Source: Adiantum capillus-veneris
Lineage: Eukaryota > Streptophyta > Polypodiopsida > Polypodiales > Pteridaceae
Direction of reading: 5' to 3'
DNA: 64,000 nucleotides
NCBI GenBank assembly: GCA_014529385.2
Contig: CM043945.1
Span: 98,801,463 to 98,865,462 of the forward strand
Position 1 is the stretch's first letter, and each line of letters opens with the position of its first letter. Positions 22,656 to 33,783 of the stretch are shown here, in pieces. The position numbers and the translations under genes were made by a program. The notes under the pieces were generated by a model. That model was given only the letters and a program-made list of their open reading frames with translations. It had not been told where the DNA came from and did not search any database.

Positions 22656-24901
22656 GGTCCAACGTGTATATATGTACATAATGCATGTGTTTTTGTTTTT
22701 TTTTCATTCTTTAGAGTTCAATTTCGAACAAATTTGATCAAAATCTTGTATTTTTTAGCGTTTTTATCATCCAACCAGCATAATAATGAGCTGTAATGAC
22801 AAAATCTGGAGCATTGGGATGCTTCTAGTGAAAATATATGCTTAGGGGTGAGTATAATAATTTTTGGTAAATTTTTTCCAGTTAATAAGTATTTTCAATT
22901 TATTTCGCTTAATTTTCGTTAATAAAACTTCAAAAATTAAAAATATATCACCCACAGTGTCGGAATCAAGTTCTGGAAGCAAACGCCGAAGTATCATGAT
23001 AGGGTTATCAAGCATGGAAGATATGAAGCTAATCTGAAGACGTCGAATTTCAGCCTTAATGATCATGGCCACATTTCCCCAGAATCGCATCAAATGGTGA
23101 TACGACGCCAGAATGACGAACGGTTCGACCCATAGGTGGTATACAAATTATCTCGAGATCAAAAGTAAGGAAAATTAGCCCTATGTCACGAAAACCTCGG
23201 AAAGATATGGGTCAGGTAGGCCAAAAATCTAGCTCATTGTGCAGTTTCCATTCTGAGAGAGTAGAGGAGAGCTTCTTGACCTAGAGCGAGCTACCATATT
23301 TCTACTCCGTACGAACGATCGGAGCCGGCATTTCACAGGTATGTTCCTTGTCGAGTAAAGATCAAGTGTATTACACATGCAAGCGTGAAACATCGCACAA
23401 ACGGGCGCATTGACCAAATCAAAGTCGGATTGAGTTGAATAGGTCAAGGGACCTTAGAGGCATCATGACAAAAAATTTTCAGGGACATAACACATCAATG
23501 TGCTCCCCACAATGGCAGAAACAAAGCCATGTGATCAGATCTCAATTTGGTGGTGGTACAACAATCGCGATCGGTGTACCTCACTGACCAAATTTGACGC
23601 AGAAATTGCAAAAAGATTTCTCTCAACTTCGCCAACAACGTGCAGGTGTCAAAAATCAATTTGGGATCTATAGTACGATCGCGATCGATGCCCTCAGTTT
23701 CAGACTTTAGAAATTTTGACATGGCCCAGGCTTAGAACTCATGGAGGAGTACACTCTCTTGAATTTTCATAAGAAATGCACAAAGTTTGCTCATAGAATG
23801 GGCCAAAATTGTCAAACACACCCGAATCGGAAAATTTGACCTACAACTACCAAAATTCGACTGAAAATTATGACGGATGGTTTGAAAGGCATACCCGTCC
23901 GACTAGGAGTCAGCACGATAGTAGAAAACCTTGAATGGAGCTCAAAATCTCCTACAAGGATGGAGATGACCATTTCAGTCTCGAGTGATCACACAAGGGA
24001 AGAATTTGGCCGAACTAATGTCAAAGACTAAAAGGTGACGTAGAGATGTCCAATTATCCCATTGGTATCCAAAGAATGCCTGAAAAATACCCAAGTCTAG
24101 GAAATCTCCAAAGACGGGGTAAAAAGTGCCTGATCAAGTCAGAATCAGACAGCGGAGTAGGCTGATGATAGAAACACATCATGGAAGCAGTAAAAGCTCA
24201 AAAACTAACATCAACTAACTCCAGGCTCCAACCAGAATTCATCAGGAAAACCCAATATGGTTAGACTTAGTAAAATAAGGTCAAATAGTGAAAAATTGCT
24301 CTAATTTGTTCATTTTAAGTCCATTCTTGAAAATAAATCATCAGTGGGCGAGGCAGGCATAGGAGACTAAAGCCATCTAGTATTCACCCAAAAAAGCCCA
24401 AGTACTACGATCGCGATCGGTGTACCTCAGCATCAGATTTTGACCAAAACCTAACAGATCTCTTGTACACATCTTGTTCAAGTCACACATCAAGCTTCAA
24501 GCCAATTGGACATCAAAAACCCATGAAAAATCAAAGTCTAGTCCAAAACTCCCTTGTAACCCAAAATTGGGACTTATAAACTCAAAAGTGGTTCAAATAA
24601 AAGACAGAGTGGACCAAAATGACCCTCTAGCTATCAGCAAACCACTCATGTGATCAAATGTTATTTTGGTCATGGTACTACGATCGCGATCGGTGTACCT
24701 CAGGCCCAGATTTGGCTCAGATTTCAATCAGTCATAGGAGGTCTAGTCTTCCTATTCCCACTGGTGAAATATAGAGAAGAATGGATGAGATTTGTTCAAA
24801 TTATGATCAGTTTTAACTTTTGAACTGCTTTTTACTAAAAGTCTAAATGCTACTGGTTGCGAAAGGAAAATCCTGACAGCTTGTGATTCTAATGACACAG
24901 A
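22656..24901 (+). repeat. E1 3' non-coding region with four palindrome units
   Basis: No supported ORF. The 12-bp palindrome CGATCGCGATCG (or one-base variant) is at 23562-23573, 23676-23687, 24408-24419 and 24681-24692. In most copies it stands in the same context as in the leader: TACTA before, GTGTACCTC after, and AAATTTG/CAGATTTTGACC-like runs on the flanks. The region sits between the W-x-P-K stretch and the extra 3' ORF. Confidence 0.85.
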
Positions 24902-27900
24902 ATGCCTCGCCAAAAGCAAGAAACGCAGTGGACGGCATCACCATATGAAGTGGATGAGCTCTCTACGAACGAAAAAGCTCACATCTCGGATGAAACACTA
25001 GCTCAGATCCCTGCTCACATTTTCATCGCGAAGTTTACGGATGCTGATGGTGACATGGTAAAGACGACTATCATGCCACGGGAAATATGGAATCTCCACC
25101 GAAGGCCGGAGGTCACTGAAGCCGTGCAGGCTATTCATTTGGAGCAGTTTTTCAGATTGCAACCATGGGGAATAGACTACATGAGGGCCCATGAGCTCAT
25201 GAGCTCGATACAGTATGATGGGCAAGTGATGCTCACCGACAAGGATGGTTCAAAGGTGAAAGTAAAGATCACAAAAGACATCATCAATGAAGCTTTGCAC
25301 TTCCTTCCATGGCAACACGACTTGTTGGCAAAGACCAAGTCACTCGACAACGAGAAGGCGTTTATCAAAGCAAAAGGAAACAAGTACAAGTACAGTGACA
25401 TGATATACGGTGAGCTGGAGTTACCAATGAGATTGATCTCTCAACATTTCAGGGTACAAAAGCCTCCTCACTACACCGAGACGATCCTGCACATTGCAGT
25501 GGTCATGGCTCTAGCAACAGTTGAAAAAAAAACCATCCAATGCGATTATGGTTCTTACATCTTGGAAAGCTTGGTCGAAGCAAAGTTGAAGGGCTCGGCA
25601 AAAAACAAAAGCTACATGAGCGCAGGGCCAATGCTAACAAGAATAGTATACCAAGCTTTGGGAATGATTGAAGACCTACCGCCGCGGCCAGTTCTCAAGC
25701 GGCCTTGATTCAGAACGCAAATCTGATTGCTCACTCAGTAAGGACGACCACTAGCGCAACATCATCACGCTCGGTCAAGGCATCCAACAAAAGCTCAAGT
25801 GATGAAGAAAAGACGGATACTGAAGACGAGGGAAACCCTCAAGGGTCAAAAGACAAAGGACCATCTGAATTTGAAGAAAGCGAGGAGGAAGACACCACCA
25901 CACCACTCGGAAGAAGAGGACGGGAAAGAAGTACAGTGCCGAAGTCCGAACTTCAAAAAGTATATGCAGAGGCCCAAGAAAGAATTGAGGAAAGAAGGAC
26001 AAAGTTGCCGGCTGACAGAAAGGCAAGGGCTATTGCAACACAACTAACAGAAAGATGAAGGTTTGAGAAGGAAAGACAAGCAAGAATAGAAGAGGCAGCT
26101 CGAATACGGGCTGAAAAACAAAGGTTAGCTGCGGAACAAAAGGCTACAGAAGTGGAGGTTTCTTCCCAGTCCACTGAAGGAACAAAGGAGAAAGAAGTGG
26201 CTGAAGACACGAACCAAGCAGAGCAACTAAAGAAAGCTCAAAGAGAGAAGAACGTGGAAGCACGACAGGCGACGAAATTGACTCGCCAAAGAATATAAAG
26301 CTTTTAAAGAAAAGAAAAACGGACACGTTTGTTTCACAGCCAAGGGAAGATGCACCAAAAAAGAGGCACATACAAGAAGTGGAGAAAGTTATAGAAGAAG
26401 GACAAACCGATCCTACTCCTCCCTCACCGAAATCACCACCTCTTCCTCCATCATCTGCACACAAAGACTCTGTGCCCCCTCCTGAAGCAATAGGGTACCG
26501 AGAAGCTTGTCAGGCTATGGCTGATTTTGACTACAGAAAAACCTTGCAAGATCTGGAAAAACAGTTCCGATGCCAGCACGTGGTGCTAGAAGAAAAGGAA
26601 AGGCTGGTACAGGAGGCTCAACACATGCAAAAATCTGGGCAAGAGGAGTTAGAGAGCCTGCGGGCACAACTGGAGTGCACAACGAAAGGAAGAGACACTG
26701 AGCGACAGTAGACTCAGTCTCTGATCAAAGACCTGGTGGATGTCAGGACGGAGTTGACAACCAAGGAAATGGAATACCAAGATTTGACAGCAAGGGTAAA
26801 GAAAGCGACGAAGCAGCTTGATTACGAAAGTGCAAGGTTCCAGAGGGTTAATAGTTCATACCTCACTGTCAAAAGTACTCTAACAACCTTGCTGGCAAAC
26901 CAGGAACTTGCTGGAGCATTGGTCTCCACATTAGACAATGCTGCAGCAGTGAACACCCTAGCTGCGCTGAAAGAGGAGCTAGAGCAAGAAAAACTTCAAA
27001 GAAAATTTCTCATCTTGGGGATGATGGCCCAGACGGTGGCCAACGAGCAAAAAGTAAAAGAGTTGGAGCAGCAATTGGCAGAAGCTAGAGCCGAATTAGA
27101 GATGCAGAAGAAAATCAGCGAGACACTGCTGAAAGAAAAAGAAGCACTGATTTCTCAACAACAAATCAAAACAGACAAATCCCATGTGCAACCGCAACTG
27201 TTACCTAGTCAAGACATGCTTGACTTGCCTGAAACTTCACATGAAGGAGAACAAGGACAGGGATCAACCAAGGCAAGCCTAGATATTAGAGATGAGCTCA
27301 CCCAAAGCATTAAGAAGTTGCCGGAAGGTCCAGCCAAAGAATACATGCTCTATGAAGTAAAGATAATGGAGTCAGCGACATTGGCATTCTTACAGCCAGA
27401 AGAGCAAGTACAAGGGTTTGGCCATGACTACCTACCTTTTCCTTTGATATGCCACGAAGCCAATTTATGGAAGGAAAAGATGCGGCCAACCCTGCCATGA
27501 AACAAAGAAGAAAATTACGAAGGTGTAGCACTAACAACAGAAGAAGCTCAGGTTCTCATCGAAGATTACCTGAAATGGAGGAAGAAGTGGCTGGACAAGA
27601 GGCCGCAGGATCTAACACATTACCACAATGCTCCTCAACACATCCAAATAGATCATACCTTCTGTCCAGTCCCTGAAAGAAGGCCATGGAAGGACTTTGC
27701 AGCATGGAGAGGCTCGAAGAGACAGAGACTGAACTACCCAGTCCTGATGGCGCAAAACCCTCCTACGGCAGCCTATGTAGTAAACACTCTCAATTTGACA
27801 ATCACTTTGCTGCGGGATGTCCCCGTCGTAGCCTGTCAGATGCTGGTAAAGATAGCCCGGATGATCGTCACCTGCATCCAGGTGTTCAAAGACACTGAAG

Positions 27901-28255
27901 GTGATGATCATTTGTCGAATCTGTTCTTAGAAGGGCATAAAGGAATTTGTTGAAATTTGCAAGATTCACCACCACGACATATCCTGATGGCAACGTACTC
28001 CAGACTTATGTACGTGCCTTCAAATTACTTGCAGACATTCGAGGAAGCCTTCGTCTCACAGGTTTTTTCGAAATCGACTCAAGAATCTTTCATCCTATGG
28101 CGAAGGACCTCAAGGCACGGTACATAGCATACCAGCACACAGTAAGTGAAAACCCTTTCAGACAGCATCAAGAAGACCTAGAGGCTGTAGTCCGCACACG
28201 AAGCTTTTCAGCAAAACTTGCCTCCTTGGAGTCCCATCAACGACCAAAGCTCTGA
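24902..28255 (+). pseudogene. E1 extra 3' ORF, about 1,100 codons, unknown function
   Basis: Starts at ATG 24902 (MPRQKQETQW). The first 268 codons encode a globular part (IFIAKFTDADGDMV, KVKITKDIINEALHFLPW, MIYGELELPMRLISQHF). After a -1-type shift at 25705 comes an acidic Ser-rich stretch. Then there are long heptad-like Leu/Glu/Lys/Gln runs, from about 26520 to 27180, typical of coiled coil. A conserved-looking end follows (YLKWRKKWLDKRPQDL, HTFCPVPERRPWKDFAAW) and, in another frame, 27947-28255. Stops at 26056, 26709, 27498 and 27951 and two or three shifts break it. No signal peptide or transmembrane segment is obvious, so I do not call it env. It resembles, in position, extra ORFs of Athila/Ogre-like elements. 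Confidence 0.7.
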
Positions 28256-28280
28256 ACATGCACGAGGACGTGCAACGATA

Positions 28281-28293
28281 AGGAAGGGGGGAG
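28281..28293 (+). promoter_or_regulatory. E1 polypurine tract
   Basis: AGGAAGGGGGGAG abuts the TG of the 3' LTR. It is the expected plus-strand primer. The same 13-mer occurs at 30728-30740 and 31041-31053 in E4. Confidence 0.92.
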
Positions 28294-29208
28294 TGTTTGG
28301 CGGACGAAGCAATGGTCTCCAGAGAAAGAGTCACATTTTTCAGGGAATCTACATTTTTGCGAAATCTCATTCTTTTGTAAAAGAGCTTCGCTAAGCCAAG
28401 AACTTGTTAAGAAATTTCTGATTATTTTTCCGAGAGCATTTGTATAGTGGAGATCCAGTTAGAAGTTTAGGACTTTTTGGCCGGACAAGCCATTTGTAAA
28501 GACCTAAACTATAAAGGTCAGTTTTGTAAGTTTGAACATCATCCTCTTTTATCACAAGTTTGGAAGAAGACAGCGTACGTTTGAGAGCTCCCTCTTGCTC
28601 CAACTTGTATTCTTCACTATTATAGCTACGGTAATCCGAATTCAGATTAGTTTATTGCATTGTGTTCCTCTTACATTTCTCTTCCATTCAAGTGTAAGCA
28701 TTCAAGATTCGGTGTAGGTGTTCAACTACGCGTTTGAGACCTTAAATCGCTGTTTTGAGTGTTTAATGCGTATTTTATGTTGTTTTGACCCTAGGAGAGA
28801 CTTCAAGGACCCTAAAACGACCCTTTGGGATCATCTATTCATTGTTTTTGCTGACTTTGGGACGAACGATCGCGATCCATGTACCTCTCGAGAATGCTGT
28901 GACAGTGATAGGATAGATTCTAAACAGTCCCATGTAGCTCCCCTTCAAGTTTTGTGCGAATCCGATATGATTTGCATGGTAAACGGGCATGATGGCTGTA
29001 GAGTTGTGTAGAAGGACATAGACAGATTACTTGGCTTTAGTGCGTATGATTTGCTTGCAGAGTTAGTAGTTGCATCTCATCGAGTTCACTTCATTAGGAA
29101 TGGCACCCTAGTGAGTTTCCATGCCTCATCCTGGCCGCTTCCCTTATATTGATATTTTATGTTGATGCATGAGAGCTATGCTATGGACGTCCGTCACGGC
29201 GACCCGCA
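28294..29208 (+). repeat. E1 3' LTR
   Basis: 915 bp, TGTTTGGCGG...GACCCGCA. It matches the 5' LTR over 897 bp. It carries the palindrome variant CGATCGCGATCC at 28867-28878 followed by ATGTACCTC, the same 3' context as the internal copies. Confidence 0.95.
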
Positions 29209-29222
29209 AACACTCTCTATCT

Positions 29223-29285
<63 letters not shown>

Positions 29286-29756
29286 CCCCATTTCATGCAA
29301 TAATAGATATTACCGTTGGCGTTTTTAACGATGCGAGCCGCATATTTTGAACGTGTGTTACAAGAACATGCATTTAATGGGCGGTACGACCAAGAAAGTG
29401 ATTTTGAACAACCCAAAAATACGTGTACATTTATAGTAACAAATGCACACTTGATTTCATGATAAGAGAGAGAGAGAGTGAGAGAGAGATATATATATAT
29501 AGAGTGAAATATAAAGAGAGAGAGGGAAAGAGAGAGAAAAAGCATGCATAGATGACCTCTGCATGAAGGAGAAGGAGATAACTAACTGAAAAGTCGACCT
29601 CTGCGAGAGATAGAGAGAGACAGAGAGACATCTACAGCCGAGACATCCTCTGCAACCAAGATGCAAGGCTCCTACACGCGTTTTCTTCCATTTGAATTCC
29701 ACATAGAGAGGTATTTCCATAGTGATTTTTGTAGATGAAGAGTTAAAAAGAGAGAG

Positions 29757-29844
<88 letters not shown>

Positions 29845-29899
29845 TGATAGTCTGTTAGGTTTGGAAGCTAAAGACTAAGAGATTTTGACATAAAATAAG
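29209..29899. repeat. microsatellite-rich spacer
   Basis: (CT)n at 29229-29280, imperfect GA/TA runs at 29463-29540 and 29600-29630, and (AG)n at 29750-29840. No gene is supported; frames across it are simple-repeat artefacts. Confidence 0.9.
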
Positions 29900-31040
29900 A
29901 GTTACCTTCATTGTTATGGATTTCTCCAGACACACTATGGCATCGGAGATGATCTTAGGACGTCCTTTCATGAGGGAAGCAAAAATGGTGCATGAATGGT
30001 CTAAAAACAATGTCTACCTGCACTTCCAAGATTCTGTCATTAGAGTGGATCTTGTAATTGGTCGAGCACATCCCCTAGGAAACAGGTTTATAATTGATCA
30101 TAGATCTGACACCACAGTTCACTCGGCCCCATTGCAGTATTGTTACACGTGTAAAGCGGACACTGATGTTGGGGAAGATTCTCCTTATATGGACGTACTG
30201 CCTGGAATGATTGAGTCGTACAATGTGGATTGGGTCCACCTAGTAGCAACCATAGACACTTGGGGAAACAGGGGGACGACCTGGGTAACACCTAAGGGGA
30301 TGAAATGACACCATTCGTACCCTTAAATATGCTACAAGCAATGCATATAGCTTCTAACAAGACTCATCCTCATATAACAAAGAAAACATACAAGTGGGTC
30401 CCTAAAGCTTCTTTAACGACCATAGCTAGTGCTAAAAAACAGAGGCCTTGTAAGAAACGTCCCACTTGCCCCAAGAAAAGTAAGAAAATGTTGCGATGGG
30501 TTCCTAAACGACTATTGGAAGCCCAAGGCTACTATCAAGGAAATGATCAAATATGGGTACCAAAACGTAGATTGTGTTCTTACCTGTCACTTGGCCCATG
30601 TGATCCCAATCCCGTAGCTCCAAAATGAATCAATGATCGCAAAAAGAAAAAAAGTCATAGAATGCTACACACCTGCTCCAGAGCTAGTTTGGGTACCAAA
30701 GAAAGAATGATTTGTTCAACCTAGCTCAGGAAGGGGGGAGTCCCATGAAGATTCTAGCTCCTCATGTAATGCATCCATAGAGGTAAAAGCTTCTCCACAG
30801 CCTCCATCTATAGTAGTGGACCTCCATGAAGCTACAAAAGACTCCACACCTCCCAGTGTTCAAGAATCACCTAATGAACCACTTCAAGTTCGATCTTGGG
30901 AGAGTACCTTGCCACCCTTGCAACTCAACGAGGCGCCTAAGGTAATAGAAAACTATTGGCAAAAATCCTCACCTATTTACCAACTGGAACAATTGGTTTC
31001 AAAGGGTGACGAGCACATTTCAAATGGTATGATCTACCCA
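29900..31040 (+). pseudogene. E4: 3' part of a gypsy element (retropepsin-like block and W-V-P-K region)
   Basis: The frame 29916-30308 has MASEMILGRPFMREAKMVHEW, the C-terminal block of a plant retropepsin, close to E1's DIILGRPFMHQHKMIKDW. After a stop, 30305-30628 has YKWVPKA, LRWVPKR and IWVPKR, and VWVPKKE follows near 30690. The purine tract at 30728-30740 lies inside, then 30816-31103 has a Pro/Ser-rich frame. No RT or integrase is left. It is related to E1's post-integrase region. Confidence 0.7.
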
Positions 31041-32489
31041 AGGAAGGGGGGAGTGTTTGCTGACAGATCATTCACTCACTTCCCTCTCAACCTTCCTCCC
31101 TGACCTCTCAATCTCCCAATCTTAGGGAATGTATCTTTAAAGCCTTATACTCACAAAAAACAAAAATGATAAAGATCAAGAGAAATTAGCAAACGAGTAT
31201 GTACAATAAAAGTCAAAACATTGACCCAGACCTACACATTCACATCCGGTACACTGAAACAATAACCTATGTCATAAAACACCTTTGATCCTCATCACTC
31301 GAGTGATGGAGAGTAGGTAAGATTAGTACAATAGGAGTGCTTCTGTTTTAGAGTTTAGTGATTAGCAAAGTTCTTTCTTCCCACTGATGTACCTCCTAGA
31401 GGTATTCTTTGTGTTTCCTTGTGTGTAAACGAATGTGTTGCTGTGGTTAGGATTTAGACCTTCATAGAATCTTTCTCTTATCAACTTTTTAAATCAAGCG
31501 CGATCATCAACACAAACAGGTGTTTCTTGTCCATTAGCATTGTCCCTTATCTTTTTTGCATCTATGTTTGTCTGCTTTAATTGTGATTGGTAGCATAATA
31601 TTCAACACATTTTCTTAGTACCAAACATTAAATTCAATGTAATGTTTTTGTCATAATCACTTGTCTAGGTTTAAAAATCAAGCAGTCCGACTTAACTAGT
31701 TTGACCAAGCTAGGTGTTAGAGATCTTCTCTTAATACTATGGGGAATGCCTTCCTTATAATTAATGGTTACTTAGGTTCGTAATCCGATTTAGGCAGCAT
31801 TGTGTGAAATGTACTAGGGCTTTCTAGTGGGCTTCGTCCCTATTGACCTTTAGCTTAAGTATTATAAAGAGAGTTTACTAGTGTGATGAGCCTGGGGAGG
31901 ATAACAGTGTTATATGACCCCCCAAAGTTACAAAATTAAAATGATAAAAATGAACAAACAAAAAATGAAAGTGCCACAATATAAAATCTTAAGCTGGAAG
32001 AGAAACCTCAGCTTGATTTGGTACTCCACTCACATGTATCGCCTATGGTACTAGAGCCCTAGAGGTTCCCAGTGTGGGCGCTTTTCCTTGAAAAGAAAAA
32101 ACCCAAGACATACAAAATAAGCACACACATCAAAATTGAATCACTGTGAAAATATTTTGGGGGGTCAAAGAAAAAGTAATCAGTCAGGCGATGATTTCAT
32201 GAGAAATTCCTTTTATTGTAGCTTAACTACAAGGTCTTCTAGATATAGCCTCTAGTCAACCCTCGAACATGAAATACTTGGCTCTCGCAATTAAACAACT
32301 TAATTGACCAATCAAATTGTCTGCCTACAAATGCATATGTTTTTTAATTGTATATAAGAATGCAATTACTGTGCCAATGTTGTTTGATTTTGTAGTGATT
32401 GAAGAAGGCTAAGGACACTCATCTCAAAGGCTCTTCCACCTCGATGAACGAGCTTCAACTCAATAGCTTCCGAGGACGGAATCTACATC
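31041..32489 (+). repeat. E4 polypurine tract and probable LTR start, then unassigned retroelement DNA
   Basis: AGGAAGGGGGGAG at 31041-31053 is followed by TGTTTGCTGACAG at 31054, like E1's tract plus TGTTTGGCGGACG. The LTR end is not recognised and no partner LTR is in the window. Between about 31540 and 32480 I see no supported gene. The last 100 bp (agcttccgaggacggaatc) read like a gypsy polyprotein tail. Confidence 0.6.
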
Positions 32490-32849
32490 AGGAAGGGGGG
32501 CATGTTAACCCTCACGGCTCACGGACACCCTATCACCTACGATAGACGTTGTACTATTTACTTGGTAGAGTCAGGTACCGGGCTTGTCGGTCCAATAGGA
32601 ATGGTTAAGAATGATCGTCGATGAGAGGTGCACTCTAAAACTGGAACATATAACGTTTGGGTAAGATTGGCTAAGCATGGGCGTCCAAGTGTGAATGGGG
32701 TGAAGACCTAAAAAAGTCAATCTAAACCTAAAAAACCTCATTCTCTCATTTGTGCAATTGAAGAGTCAATCTAAACCTAAAAAACCTCATTCTCTCATTT
32801 GTGCAATTGAAGAGTGCTCTTGCTCCATCTCCATCTTCTTCTTCATCTC

Positions 32850-32851
<2 letters not shown>
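32490..32851 (+). repeat. E6 polypurine tract, LTR start and 49-bp tandem duplication
   Basis: AGGAAGGGGGGC ends at 32501 and TGTTAACCCTCACGG starts at 32503, a second stacked tract/LTR junction. Within the presumed LTR a 49-bp unit is tandemly doubled (32716-32764 and 32765-32813; both start GTCAATCTAAACC). Confidence 0.6.

Positions 32852-32944
<93 letters not shown>
32852..32944. repeat. compound (TG)n(GA)n microsatellite
   Basis: A TG run to about 32894 passes directly into a GA run. The same TG-to-GA transition occurs at 43091-43201. Confidence 0.97.
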
Positions 32945-32947
<3 letters not shown>

Positions 32948-33322
32948 GCGGCGGCATGACGGCGGCGAGGCGGTTGAGTGCGGCGTAGCGGCGTCTCCCT
33001 CTTCTTCGCGGCGAGGAATTCTCCATGACAGTAAGCGTAGAGAGGTGAGTGACACATCATCGCCATCTTTGAGCTTACTAGTTTAGGTTTGTTGTGTGCT
33101 TGGAGCCATTTGTGGCTCGCACACTGTGTATCGGCAAGTTCCTTGCATTGACACATGTGACAGACGCGCACATGCAATGAAGACAAGAACTGGCTCGTGA
33201 TGTGGTGGGTACCTCGACTTCGATCTAGAATTCGATCTAGAACACCTGCAGTGCCAAACACATGAACAAAAAACACCTGTGGAGAAGAGAGATCATTGAG
33301 GTAGAAAGAGACAGGACATCTA

Positions 33323-33388
<66 letters not shown>

Positions 33389-33609
33389 GAAAGCTCTCCA
33401 TCCTGATAACAATCTGCTCATACAGCTAGTGATCAAGGGTGGTCCGACATAGAACTGACATACCCAATGGATAGACCCAAGGCACACACAAGTGCGACTG
33501 CTACTGACACTGCCAACTGCTCCAGCACACGAGACCACTGATACGGTCTCCACTGTGAGAGTGAGCAATAGAGAGGGTGTACCGTGTGAACCACATGTGC
33601 CAAAAATGC

Positions 33610-33695
<86 letters not shown>

Positions 33696-33783
33696 ACAAG
33701 TGCTCTGCAAATGATGCTCTCAATACACAATGTATGACTACTAAGACCCCACCATTCTATCTATAGAATGTTTGGTTGAGGAA
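32945..33783. other. spacer with two (AG)n tracts
   Basis: A GC-rich stretch at 32945-33030 (gcggcatgacggcggcgag) comes first. It is followed by (AG)n at 33323-33383 and 33612-33693. No ORF with protein-like composition was found outside the repeats. Confidence 0.7.

Larger units (their letters stand above)
5375..29208 (+). mobile_element. E1: giant Ty3/gypsy LTR retrotransposon (Athila/Tat side), containing nested copia C1
   Basis: Two LTRs of the same family (5375-6271 and 28294-29208) enclose a tRNA-Asp primer site, gag, zinc knuckles, retropepsin, RT, RNase H and integrase in Ty3 order, then a second retropepsin-like domain, a W-x-P-K region, ~2.2 kb of non-coding repeats, a 3.3-kb extra ORF and a polypurine tract. 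Without C1 and one copy of its target duplication the element is about 18.7 kb. The reading frames hold many stops and shifts, so it is not autonomous now. LTRs differ at very roughly 5% of positions by eye, so the insertion is not recent. The first 18 bp of the 5' LTR are missing and no target duplication is visible. Confidence 0.9.

Noticed and set aside
6812-24692. CRISPR-like array from the spaced palindrome copies
   Set aside because: Spacing is irregular (114 bp to many kb), flanks are related rather than unique, and the DNA is plant retroelement.
24902-28255. Calling the extra 3' ORF an envelope gene
   Set aside because: No signal peptide, membrane anchor or glycoprotein-like Cys pattern is visible; position alone is not enough.
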